The notes beneath the pieces are model-generated. The model did no database searches and was not told the DNA's origin. It saw only the letters and a list, made by a program, of their open reading frames with translations. Shown here one piece after another: positions 57,501 to 64,000 of a DNA stretch of 64,000 nt. Source of the stretch: Synoicihabitans lomoniglobus (lineage in GTDB: Bacteria; Verrucomicrobiota; Verrucomicrobiia; Opitutales; Opitutaceae); contig NZ_CP119075.1 of NCBI RefSeq assembly GCF_029023725.1, positions 1,359,501 through 1,423,500 on the forward strand, read 5' to 3'. Made by a program: the position numbers and the translations under genes. How positions within the stretch are numbered: position 1 is the first letter of the stretch; the number at the start of each line of letters is the position of its first letter.

Positions 57501-60240
57501 TGTGCTCAATCACGATCACGCTGTGGCCGCGATCGACGAGTGCCTGCAACACCGCGAGCAAGCGACCGACGTCGTGGCGATGCAGACCGGTGGTGGGCTC
57601 GTCCAGTAAAAGCAGGGCGGATTCATCGGCGGTGGATTCACCCATGGCGCCGAGATATTTGACCAGTTTAAGGCGTTGGGCTTCACCGCCGGAGAGGGTG
57701 TTGAGGGGCTGGCCGAGTGTTAGGTAACCGAGTCCCACGGTATCCAAGGAGCGGAGACGCGAAGCGATGGCGTCCTGCTCGGCAAAGAGTGGCAGGGCGT
57801 CGGAGATCGAAGTCTGCAGGAGCTCGGCCACGGAGCGGCCGTTCCATTTGATCGCGAGCACTTCGGGTTTGAAACGGCGGCCCTCGCACATCGGGCAGGG
57901 GACGAAGACATCGGAGAGGAACTGCATCTCGACGCGTTCGTAACCGAGGCCCTGACAGTGATCGCATCGCCCGTCGCCGGCGTTGAAGGAAAAGCTGGAG
58001 GCCGTGAACCCGGCGGCAGTGGCGGCCGGTTCGCGAGCGAACAGATTGCGGATGCCGTCCCAGGCTTCGCAGTAGAGGGCGGGATTGGAACGCGGGGTGC
58101 GGGAAAGCGGACTCTGGTCCACGAGCACAATCTCGCTGCCGTCGTCGCCGTGGATCGCGTTGATCGCGGCGACGTCTTCGGTTTGTTGAAAACGATGTGT
58201 CAGCAGGCCCTGGTAGATCGCGTGGTTCAGCAGGGTGGATTTGCCCGAGCCGGACACGCCGCTGAGACAGACCAATCGTTGCAATGGCACGGCGAGGGTG
58301 ACGTCGCGCAAGTTGTGTTTGGTAACGCCTTCGAACGTGAGTCGCGGAGTCTGGGCGCTTACCGTCCGGCGCGACGCGGGGGCCGAGATGGTGGCGCGAC
58401 CGGAGAGGTAGCGGCCGGTGATACTGGCTTCAGATTCCAGCATGGCGGGAAGGTTGCCTTCGAAGACCACGTGACCTCCGCGACTGCCGGGTTCCGGGCC
58501 GATTTCAATGAGATGGTCGGCCGCGCGAATCATGGCTTCGTCGTGCTCGACGACGACGACGGTGTTACCCGCATCGGTGAGCGTGCGGATGATGCCGATG
58601 AGCCGGTCGATATCACGCGGATGCAGACCGACACTCGGCTCGTCGAGGACGAACAAGGTATCGACCAACGAAGTGCCGAGGCAGGAGGTGAGGTTGACGC
58701 GTTGGACCTCGCCGCCTGATAGCGTTTTGGACGAGCGATCCAGGGTCAGGTAACCCAGTCCCACCTGTTCCAGATAGCGCAGGCGCGTGACCATGGCGTT
58801 GAACGCGAGTTCGGACTGGCGGTCTCCGGCGGCGGGCGTGTTGGCGTGGAGGCGCTGGAGCAAGTCGCTGACCGGCGTGGTGTAGAGTTCGGGCAGCGTT
58901 TGCCCTTCCCATTTCCAACAGAGGGCCTCGGGTTGCAGGCGCGTGCCGCCGCAGTGCGGACACGGATTGTAGGCGCGAAAACGGGAAAGGAAGACCCGCA
59001 CGTGCATCTTGTAGGTGTTCTTTTCGAGCCAGCCGAAAAAGCCTTTCAGGCCATACCAAGCCTTCGGCCACTCGACGCCGTCTTCGCCGTAACCGGGGGA
59101 ACCGTTGATCACGAAGTTCCGATGCTCCGGCTTCATTTGAGCGAAGGGGATGTTGGTCGGGATTTTCAGTTTCCGGGTGAATTTGAGCAGGTCCTTCTTG
59201 GACTCGCCGTAGACTTGGCCTTCCCAGCATTTGATGGCGCCATCATCGATCGACTTGGTGTGGTCGGGGATGGCCAGGCGGTAATCGATTTCGATGACGC
59301 GACCGAAGCCCCGACAATGCGGACACGCTCCGAGCGGCGAGTTGAACGAAAACAACGCGGGACTCGCCGCGCGAAACGAGCGACCGGAGCCGGGCGCGTG
59401 AAGCCCGCGGGAGTAGTGTCCGGCGGCGACGAAGCTCGGGCCGGAGGAGGCGGATTTGAAGAGGTGAAGCTCGCCTTGGCCGAAATGCAGGGCCGACTCG
59501 GCAGCTTCAAGGAAGCGACCGCGATCGGCATCGCGCAGCGTGACGCGGTCCTGCGCTACGAAGAGGTGATCGACGTCGTCGAGAAGTGAGAGTTTGGCCT
59601 CCAGTTCATCGATCCGATGCGCGGTGAGGTCGGGAGTCGGCACATCGGGCACCAGCACGCGCACATAGGCTTGGCCCCGCAGGTTTTTGAGAATCTCGCT
59701 CCACTTGAGCTTTCCCGGCCGTGTCACTTTGAAGGCCACCACAACTTGCGTATCGGGATGGGCGACGGTCGCTTTGTTCCAGATGGTGGCAGGCGTGTCG
59801 TCGACGACCTCGAGTCCGGTGTCGGGGTCGTAGCATTTCGCCACGTGACTGAACCACACCTTGGCGTAGTCGGTGAGCTCGGTCATGGTTCCGACGGTGG
59901 AACGCGATGTTTTGACCGTGTTGGTCTGCTCGATCGCGATGGACGGGCGGATATTCTCGATCGTGTCGACGGCGGGTTTGTCGAGCAGATCGAGAAATTG
60001 TCGCGTGTAGGCACTGAACGTCTCGACGTAGCGGCGTTGGCCCTCGGCGTGCAGGGTATCGAAGACGAGCGAGCTTTTTCCCGCGCCGCTGAGACCGGTG
60101 ACAACGACGTAGCGCCCCAGCGGGATATCGAGGTCAAACCCCTTCAGGTTGTTCTGACGAACACCACGGAGGCGGATACAATCGGGAGCGGAAGGACGAC
60201 CAGAGGAAACCACCGCTCCACGAAGATCAGCGCCGGACAA
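54559..60240 (-). CDS. uvrA: Double-length excinuclease ABC subunit A
   Basis: A 1893-residue protein made of two complete UvrA copies in one frame, i.e. four ABC ATPase modules, for DNA-damage recognition in nucleotide excision repair. Walker A motifs: GLSGAGKSS (49-57), GVSGSGKST near 662 and near 1022, GPSGAGKST near 1560. The LSGGE signature occurs four times. Zinc-finger Cys pairs appear in both halves ([36 protein letters not shown]). The halves meet at about residue 977 ([10 protein letters not shown]), where the DNA holds a repeat-like hairpin (57314-57334). Start is TTG 60240; GTG options lie just downstream. Chlamydial UvrA is also about double length. It probably follows a DeoR regulator in one transcript, 41 bp away. 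Confidence 0.95.
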   Translation of the reverse strand: MSGADLRGAVVSSGRPSAPDCIRLRGVRQNNLKGFDLDIPLGRYVVVTGLSGAGKSSLVFDTLHAEGQRRYVETFSAYTRQFLDLLDKPAVDTIENIRPSIAIEQTNTVKTSRSTVGTMTELTDYAKVWFSHVAKCYDPDTGLEVVDDTPATIWNKATVAHPDTQVVVAFKVTRPGKLKWSEILKNLRGQAYVRVLVPDVPTPDLTAHRIDELEAKLSLLDDVDHLFVAQDRVTLRDADRGRFLEAAESALHFGQGELHLFKSASSGPSFVAAGHYSRGLHAPGSGRSFRAASPALFSFNSPLGACPHCRGFGRVIEIDYRLAIPDHTKSIDDGAIKCWEGQVYGESKKDLLKFTRKLKIPTNIPFAQMKPEHRNFVINGSPGYGEDGVEWPKAWYGLKGFFGWLEKNTYKMHVRVFLSRFRAYNPCPHCGGTRLQPEALCWKWEGQTLPELYTTPVSDLLQRLHANTPAAGDRQSELAFNAMVTRLRYLEQVGLGYLTLDRSSKTLSGGEVQRVNLTSCLGTSLVDTLFVLDEPSVGLHPRDIDRLIGIIRTLTDAGNTVVVVEHDEAMIRAADHLIEIGPEPGSRGGHVVFEGNLPAMLESEASITGRYLSGRATISAPASRRTVSAQTPRLTFEGVTKHNLRDVTLAVPLQRLVCLSGVSGSGKSTLLNHAIYQGLLTHRFQQTEDVAAINAIHGDDGSEIVLVDQSPLSRTPRSNPALYCEAWDGIRNLFAREPAATAAGFTASSFSFNAGDGRCDHCQGLGYERVEMQFLSDVFVPCPMCEGRRFKPEVLAIKWNGRSVAELLQTSISDALPLFAEQDAIASRLRSLDTVGLGYLTLGQPLNTLSGGEAQRLKLVKYLGAMGESTADESALLLLDEPTTGLHRHDVGRLLAVLQALVDRGHSVIVIEHNLDVLKAADWLIEIGPEAGADGGRIIAEAPPETIAALTGRAATATSPYLREALDPTCHLIGDKMPLLAAESAVAMPVRASGLSIVGARENNLKNLSLNLPHNELIVVTGVSGSGKSTLAFDIVFAEGQRRFMESMSAYARQFVEQLPRPAIDHLGGIPPTVAIEQRITRGSRKSTVATITEVAQYLRLLYARMGVQHHPDSDRPVEPLSPAQLRQLLTRVLRSPQARRAKHLYLCAPLIRGRKGHHEPIAKWIERHGFELMRADGRVFPVDAFTKLDRYKEHDVEVVVADLKTLAATELGTALQEALRLGKGGCFLINPAGEVLSWFSTTRTDLESGESFPELDPKHFSHNSPRGWCPACRGHGRIFGWMAAKNDKDDLPPEIADLSAGLSEKSDASSTPCPQCLGDRLNRVSRAVKLPLKGRQPPISLPDLLRGTAEAVLKNLRNLKSDTRSKIILRDILPQIEERLKFLDHVGLGYLALERPTATLSGGEAQRIRLAAQLGTNLAGVLYVLDEPSIGLHARDNDRLIATLESLRDKGNSLLVVEHDDELMLHADRIVDLGPGAGTHGGELLAAGTPAEIQANAQSLTGLFLAKGIAHPIKGAYRSLPAPRGPGRATDWLKLSKVSFRNLQGFDLNLPLGRLVMAVGPSGAGKSTLFRDVLRPAVSAAIKAKKTRLTGATLVKMGAFDDVEEAMEGAPFGELSGALPFKTVIEVDQSPIGKTPRSTPATYLGIFDLIRQFFASLPESKIRGYTASRFSFNTAGGRCETCAGGGRIKLEMAFMPDTFLPCDDCGGSRYGPELDDVTWNDRTIGDVLRLTFEEAAAFFSFHSQLGAICQLMVDCGLGYLTLGQSSPSLSGGEAQRLKLIAELSRGLASYTERSRGQQPHNLYLLEEPTIGLHLSDCEKLIHLLHSLVDQGHSVVVIEHHLDLIAEADYVIELGPTGGPDGGRLLYQGNLAGLMKRARSVTAPYLREKIDRA
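57298..57334. repeat. Repeat-like hairpin in the linker between the two UvrA halves
   Basis: AGCAAGTAAC (57298-57307) is followed by TTGTCACCTA (57314-57323) and its perfect inverse TAGGTGACAA (57325-57334). The words AAGTAAC, TTGTCACCT and AGGTGACAA are the same as those in the repeats near 6435-6860. On the minus strand the hairpin directly precedes an in-frame ATG (57312-57310) and the start of the second UvrA copy. Confidence 0.6.
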
Positions 60241-60281
60241 AACTCAACCCGCAGTCGAAATTGGGCGAAAATACCTGCGCA

Positions 60282-61052
60282 TCACCCCCTCGGACACAGC
60301 GCGAGCGTGGCGCGGGCGGCGCGCATGGCGGCGGCGACTTCGGCCGGCGGTTCGCTGTCGGTGACGATGGTGTGGTTTTCCGCGAAACCGGTGGCGAGGA
60401 TCGGGGCTTTGCGGCCGAACTTGGAGTGGTCGACGGCGAAGATGCACTGGTCGGCGGCTTCGACCATGCGCTTTTGGGTGGCCGCGATGGGAGGATTGTG
60501 AGCCCACATGCCCTCGGCCGTCACGCCGACGGCACCGAGGATGGCGATATCCGCATGCACGCGTTCGAGCATCTCGTCACAGTGGGGTCCAACCAACACG
60601 CCGATGCGGTTGTGAATCGTGCCGCCGGTGACGATCGTCTCGATGGAACTGACGTCGCTGAGCAACCCGGCGACCGGCAGCGAATTGGTGATGACATTGA
60701 GACGTTTGCCGATGAGTAGCCGGGCCACCGCATAGGGAGAGGTGCCGCCATCGATGATGACGGTCATTCCGGGCAGGACCCGTTCGGCGATGAATCGGGC
60801 CATGACGAATTTCTCGTCCGCATTGCGTTGGTCGCGGGCGATGAAGTCGTATTCGCGGGCCACTTCGTCGGAATCGATCGCGGAAGCCCCGCCGTGATGG
60901 CGCCGCGCGGAGCCGCGGGATTCGAGCTCGTCGAGCGCGCGCCGGACCGTCGATACGGAGATGCGAAACCGGGTGGAAAGGGTGTGTAAATCGGCGTAGC
61001 GGTGGTCGCGCAGGTATTTTTCAATCAATTCGACGCGGCGGCGATTGGTCAT
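60282..61052 (-). CDS. DeoR/GlpR-family transcriptional regulator
   Basis: A 256-residue repressor-type protein. The N-terminal DeoR helix-turn-helix is VELIEKYLRDHRYADLHTLSTRFRISVSTVRRALDELESRG, and the HHGGA linker follows. The C-terminal DeoRC sensor domain contains IIDGGTSPYAVARLL, LNVITNSLPVA, IVTGGTIHNR, ADIAILGAVGV and the late motif FAVDHSKFGRKAP, which binds sugar phosphates in the family. Its ATG overlaps the stop of the glycosyltransferase gene upstream (ATGA). The regulated genes are not apparent; the ROK kinase at 26.7 kb is far away. Confidence 0.92.
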   Translation of the reverse strand: MTNRRRVELIEKYLRDHRYADLHTLSTRFRISVSTVRRALDELESRGSARRHHGGASAIDSDEVAREYDFIARDQRNADEKFVMARFIAERVLPGMTVIIDGGTSPYAVARLLIGKRLNVITNSLPVAGLLSDVSSIETIVTGGTIHNRIGVLVGPHCDEMLERVHADIAILGAVGVTAEGMWAHNPPIAATQKRMVEAADQCIFAVDHSKFGRKAPILATGFAENHTIVTDSEPPAEVAAAMRAARATLALCPRG

Positions 61053-62149
61053 GGGGATGCGGGGGGATTCGAGAGGGTTTGAAAGCGTTCGAGATAGGCG
61101 TCGATTTGTCGCTGCGTCGAAAAATTTTCGTCGGCGAATGACCGGGCGCGCGCCCCCATGCGTTCGCGCATGGAAGTGTTTTCGATCAAGGTAATGAGTT
61201 TGGCCCGAAAGGCTTCGGCATCATCCCTCGGGATGAGATATCCGGTTTCACCGGGCAGAAACGTTTCGCCGACGCCGAGCGCGTCATAGGCGACGGCGGG
61301 CAGGCCGTGGGCCTGGGCTTCGATGAGAAAATTGGACAAGGACTCGCGGCGGGACGCATGCACCGCGATGTCGGCGGCGAGGTAAAACGGCTTCGGGTCC
61401 GAGCTCCAGCCGAGGAACCGCACGCGATCGCTGATCCCGAGTGCCGAGGCGCGATCGCGACAAGCGGCGAGGGCGGGACCGTCGCCGGCCAGCCAGAGTT
61501 GCACATCGAATTCGGGGACCAAGGTCGCCAGGATTTCGACGAGGGCGATGTGGTTTTTCTCGGGCCGAAACATCGCGACATCGAGCATCACCACCGTGGA
61601 GGCGGAAGCCCCGTGGTCGGATCTCAGATCGGAAGGCTCGGTCGACGCGGCGTCGGTGGGTTCAAACACCAGGGCGTTGTGGATGACGGCGATTTGCGCG
61701 GCGGGGACACCATGGTCCGCGACGGCGGCGTCACGTGCGGCGCGACTGTTGGCGATCACCTGGCGGGTTCGCTGTAGGGAGCGTTTGAACAGCCACGGCA
61801 GGGGTTTGCCGGTGCGCAGGGTGGAGACGACGGCGTTGTTTGGCAGGGCGTCCTGCAGGGCGCCGCCGTAGCAATTGGCCATGCGCCCCATGCACAACAC
61901 GATGTCGGGCTGATGTTGCTTGGCGTAGCGCACGAGTCCGGGGGCCCACCAATCGAGGCGTGAATCGCGCTTTTGCAGCGAGTGGATCGTCAAGCGATCA
62001 GGCGGGGCCGGGGGCTGGAGCGGACCGCCCGGACGGAAGGTGACGAGGTGGGTGGCGTGTCCGGCGGAGGCGAAACCTTCGGCAAGGAGCACCGATTGGC
62101 GTTCGGTGCCGCCACTGCGCAGGAAATCTTGCACGACGAGTATTTTCAT
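61049..62149 (-). CDS. Glycosyltransferase, GT-B fold (GT4-like)
   Basis: A 366-residue cytoplasmic or membrane-associated sugar transferase using a nucleotide-sugar donor. The N-terminal domain has LRSGGTERQSVLLAEGFASAGH (acceptor side). The C-terminal donor domain includes MFRPEKNHIALVE, LWLAGDGPAL, RVRFLGWSSDPKPFYLAADIAVHASRRESLSNFLIEAQAHGLP with the EX7E pair (Glu-Ser-Leu-Ser-Asn-Phe-Leu-Ile-Glu), and GETGYLIPRDDAEA. Product is probably a cell-surface polysaccharide or glycolipid. It is the first gene of the leftward set with the DeoR regulator (4-nt overlap) and uvrA. Confidence 0.9.
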   Translation of the reverse strand: MKILVVQDFLRSGGTERQSVLLAEGFASAGHATHLVTFRPGGPLQPPAPPDRLTIHSLQKRDSRLDWWAPGLVRYAKQHQPDIVLCMGRMANCYGGALQDALPNNAVVSTLRTGKPLPWLFKRSLQRTRQVIANSRAARDAAVADHGVPAAQIAVIHNALVFEPTDAASTEPSDLRSDHGASASTVVMLDVAMFRPEKNHIALVEILATLVPEFDVQLWLAGDGPALAACRDRASALGISDRVRFLGWSSDPKPFYLAADIAVHASRRESLSNFLIEAQAHGLPAVAYDALGVGETFLPGETGYLIPRDDAEAFRAKLITLIENTSMRERMGARARSFADENFSTQRQIDAYLERFQTLSNPPASP

Positions 62150-62189
62150 TGCCCGGGCCGGTAAGGGAGGTGGAAGGTCAACAGGACGG

Positions 62190-62627
62190 ATGAATCACCC
62201 AATGTTAATCATGCTGGTGCGTTGGAGCGTTCTGGCGCTGGGCGTCACGATCGCCACCAAAATCGTGCCCGGGATCGAATGCAACGAACCTTCCACGCTC
62301 ATCATCGTGGTCGTGTTGCTGAGCTTTCTCAACGCGGTGCTCAAACCGCTGCTCATGCTCTTCGCGTTACCCTTCATCGTGGTCACCATGGGGCTGGGTA
62401 TCGTGTTGATCAACGCGACTCTTTTCTGGCTGGTCGGCGAACTCGTGAACGGTTTTTCGGTCGCCTCGTTTGGTTCCGCCTTGTTGGGCGCGATCATTGT
62501 GAGTGTGACCAACCTCGTGCTCAACAGCGTGCTGGGCCCGAAAGGGAAGGCGGGCCGGAGCGATCGCAAAGGTGGTGGCCGCGGCCCGGGCAAGCCGCCC
62601 AAGCCCGACGACGTGATCGACGTCTAG
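62190..62627 (+). CDS. Phage-holin-family (PF04020-like) membrane protein
   Basis: A 145-residue protein with four predicted membrane helices (MLVRWSVLALGVTIATKIVPGI; IIVVVLLSFLNAVLKPLLMLFALP; FIVVTMGLGIVLINATLFWLVG; FGSALLGAIIVSVTNLVLNSV) and a basic Gly/Lys/Pro-rich tail. The family is widespread in bacteria and, despite its name, usually not viral; its function is unknown. The start at ATG 62190 follows AGGACGG, one of the few near-Shine-Dalgarno sequences in the window. It is divergent from the glycosyltransferase by 40 bp and 84 bp upstream of lpdA in the same direction. Confidence 0.88.
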   Translation: MNHPMLIMLVRWSVLALGVTIATKIVPGIECNEPSTLIIVVVLLSFLNAVLKPLLMLFALPFIVVTMGLGIVLINATLFWLVGELVNGFSVASFGSALLGAIIVSVTNLVLNSVLGPKGKAGRSDRKGGGRGPGKPPKPDDVIDV

Positions 62628-62711
62628 GCGTCGGGTGGTCGGGCAAGACCGGCGAAACAATTTGACCGGGGATGGGACGCGGGCGACGTTGGCGGCCAAA
62701 TTTTATCAACC

Positions 62712-64000
62712 ATGGCTGAATCCAAAGACTACGATCTCATTGTCATCGGCGGCGGACCGGCGGGTTACGCCGCTGCTATTCGCGCCGGTCAACTCGGCAA
62801 AAAAGTTGCCTGCGTCGAAATGGAAAGTGCGGGCGGCACTTGCCTCAACTGGGGCTGTATTCCGACCAAGGCCCTGCTCAAGAGCGCGGAGCTTTATCTG
62901 AAGATGAAAAAGGCCGACGAATTCGGCATTTCGGCCGGTGAAATCACGTTCGACTTTGCGAAAGTCATGGAACGTTCGCGAGGCGTGGCGGGCCAAATGG
63001 CCAAGGGGATCGAGTTCCTCTTCAAGAAGAACAAGGTCGATTATATCCGCGGCAAAGGACAGGTGAGCGCGCCGGGCATGGTTTCCATCGTCGAAGGCAA
63101 GGACATGGGGCAGTTCCTCAAAGCGAAGAACATCCTCATCGCGACCGGCTGCAAGATGCGCCGTATTCCTGGACTCGAAGTCGATGGTGAGCGCGTGATG
63201 ACTTCACGTGAAGCTCTGGCCAACAAGAAGTTGCCGAAATCCATTGTGATCGTGGGGGCCGGCGCCATCGGCGTGGAGTTCGCGTATTTCTACAACGCCT
63301 TCGGCACCGATGTGACCCTCGTGGAAATGTTGCCGAATGTGCTGCCGATCGAGGACAACGAGATTTCCAAGACGCTCGAGCGTTCGTTCGAGAAGCAAGG
63401 CATCAAGATCCGCACCGGCACGAAGTGTGAGAATTTCCAAGTCGGCAAAGACACCGTGAAGCTCGATCTCGTCAAAGGTGGCGAGAAAGAGGAAATCGAA
63501 GCCGAGGTGGTGCTTTCCGCCATCGGCGTCGTCGCCAACATCGAAGGCGTGCTCGCGGCTAACGTGAAGGTCGCGCTCGATCGCGACTACGTGAAGGTCG
63601 GCGACGACTACCAGACCAACGTCAAAGGCATCTACGCGGCGGGCGACATCATCGGCCCACCTTGGCTCGCCCACATCGCGACGTTTGAGGCCGTGCAGGC
63701 GGTCAATGGCATGTTCGGCCACGGCAAACCCAAGCGCGTCGGTAATTTCCCGGGTTGCACCTATTGCCAGCCCCAGGTTTCCAGCACCGGTCTCACGGAG
63801 CAGGCGGCCAAAGAGAAGAAACTCGACTACAAGGTCGGCAAGTTTCCCTTCACCGCTTCCGGCAAGGCCGTCGCCAGCGGCGCAGCCGAAGGGTTTGTCA
63901 AAGTCATCACCGACAAAAAGACCGGCGAGATCTACGGCGCGCATATTATTGGCGCCGAGGCGACGGAGCTCATTGCCGAGTATGGTTTTGCCATGGATCT
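62712..64000 (+). CDS. lpdA: Dihydrolipoyl dehydrogenase, 3' end outside the window
   Basis: FAD flavoprotein (E3) that re-oxidises dihydrolipoamide in 2-oxoacid dehydrogenase complexes or the glycine cleavage system. The first 429 residues are present; a full enzyme has about 465. Motifs: FAD loop IVIGGGPAGYAAAIRAG, redox disulphide GGTCLNWGCIP (Cys pair five apart), NAD site IVIVGAGAIGVEFAYFY, second FAD motif GIYAAGDIIG. The C-terminal dimer domain has begun (FPFTASGKAVAS, GAHIIGAEATELIAEYG) and the catalytic His-Glu pair would lie beyond the edge. Start ATG at 62712 follows ATCAACC, no Shine-Dalgarno sequence. Confidence 0.96.
   Translation, partial: MAESKDYDLIVIGGGPAGYAAAIRAGQLGKKVACVEMESAGGTCLNWGCIPTKALLKSAELYLKMKKADEFGISAGEITFDFAKVMERSRGVAGQMAKGIEFLFKKNKVDYIRGKGQVSAPGMVSIVEGKDMGQFLKAKNILIATGCKMRRIPGLEVDGERVMTSREALANKKLPKSIVIVGAGAIGVEFAYFYNAFGTDVTLVEMLPNVLPIEDNEISKTLERSFEKQGIKIRTGTKCENFQVGKDTVKLDLVKGGEKEEIEAEVVLSAIGVVANIEGVLAANVKVALDRDYVKVGDDYQTNVKGIYAAGDIIGPPWLAHIATFEAVQAVNGMFGHGKPKRVGNFPGCTYCQPQVSSTGLTEQAAKEKKLDYKVGKFPFTASGKAVASGAAEGFVKVITDKKTGEIYGAHIIGAEATELIAEYGFAMD

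Noticed and set aside
62190-62627. Considered as evidence of a prophage because of the holin family name.
   Set aside because: The family is common in bacterial chromosomes, and no other phage gene is present.

Overview
The window is a GC-rich chromosomal segment that most resembles an opitutaceous member of the Verrucomicrobiota. Four lines of evidence support this. There are PEP-CTERM proteins ending in VPEP, a hydrophobic helix and an Arg cluster, together with two exosortases. There is an ECF sigma factor next to a giant Ser/Thr kinase with TPR repeats. UvrA is double length, as in chlamydial relatives of the PVC group. A giant secreted YDG-repeat protein carries C-terminal repeats that I associate with verrucomicrobial proteins. 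The taxonomic call is inference from gene content. No rRNA, tRNA, CRISPR array or intact insertion sequence was seen.

Layout. 1-9.6 kb: peroxiredoxin, aconitase, a STAS protein, a secreted unknown, tryptophan synthase beta, a small four-helix-bundle gene inside imperfect inverted repeats, yicC, and the leftward operon ileS - DksA-like - lspA. 12.7-18.9 kb: a PAS hybrid histidine kinase converging on hemF-hemE-hemG, which cover three successive steps of late haem synthesis, preceded by an unknown gene. 18.9-26.2 kb: a PEP-CTERM protein, a His-rich membrane protein, a D,D-carboxypeptidase, the ECF sigma/kinase pair and another PEP-CTERM protein. 26.7-37 kb: a ROK kinase and a roughly 3000-residue surface protein with 16 YDG repeats. 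37.4-40.7 kb: RF3, a tiny membrane ORF and RlmI.

40.7-51 kb is the most distinctive region. A three-gene block occurs twice: a choice-of-anchor-A PEP-CTERM protein, a membrane-anchored helical-repeat protein, and a divergently transcribed exosortase fused to an EpsI-like domain. A DTSGGSI-repeat exported protein lies between the copies. The blocks look like two paralogous, self-contained surface-sorting units, each with its own likely substrate, partner and protease/transpeptidase. 51-64 kb: enolase, an ankyrin protein, two lone receiver domains, a leftward glycosyltransferase - DeoR regulator - double UvrA group, a small membrane protein, and the start of dihydrolipoyl dehydrogenase cut by the window end.

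Two genome-wide habits show through. Most starts lack a Shine-Dalgarno sequence and are often preceded by pyrimidines. Short inverted repeats of the form GTAACAAGTAACAAG sit against gene ends, supply stop codons or tails to trpB and lspA, and a related piece lies in the linker between the two UvrA halves.
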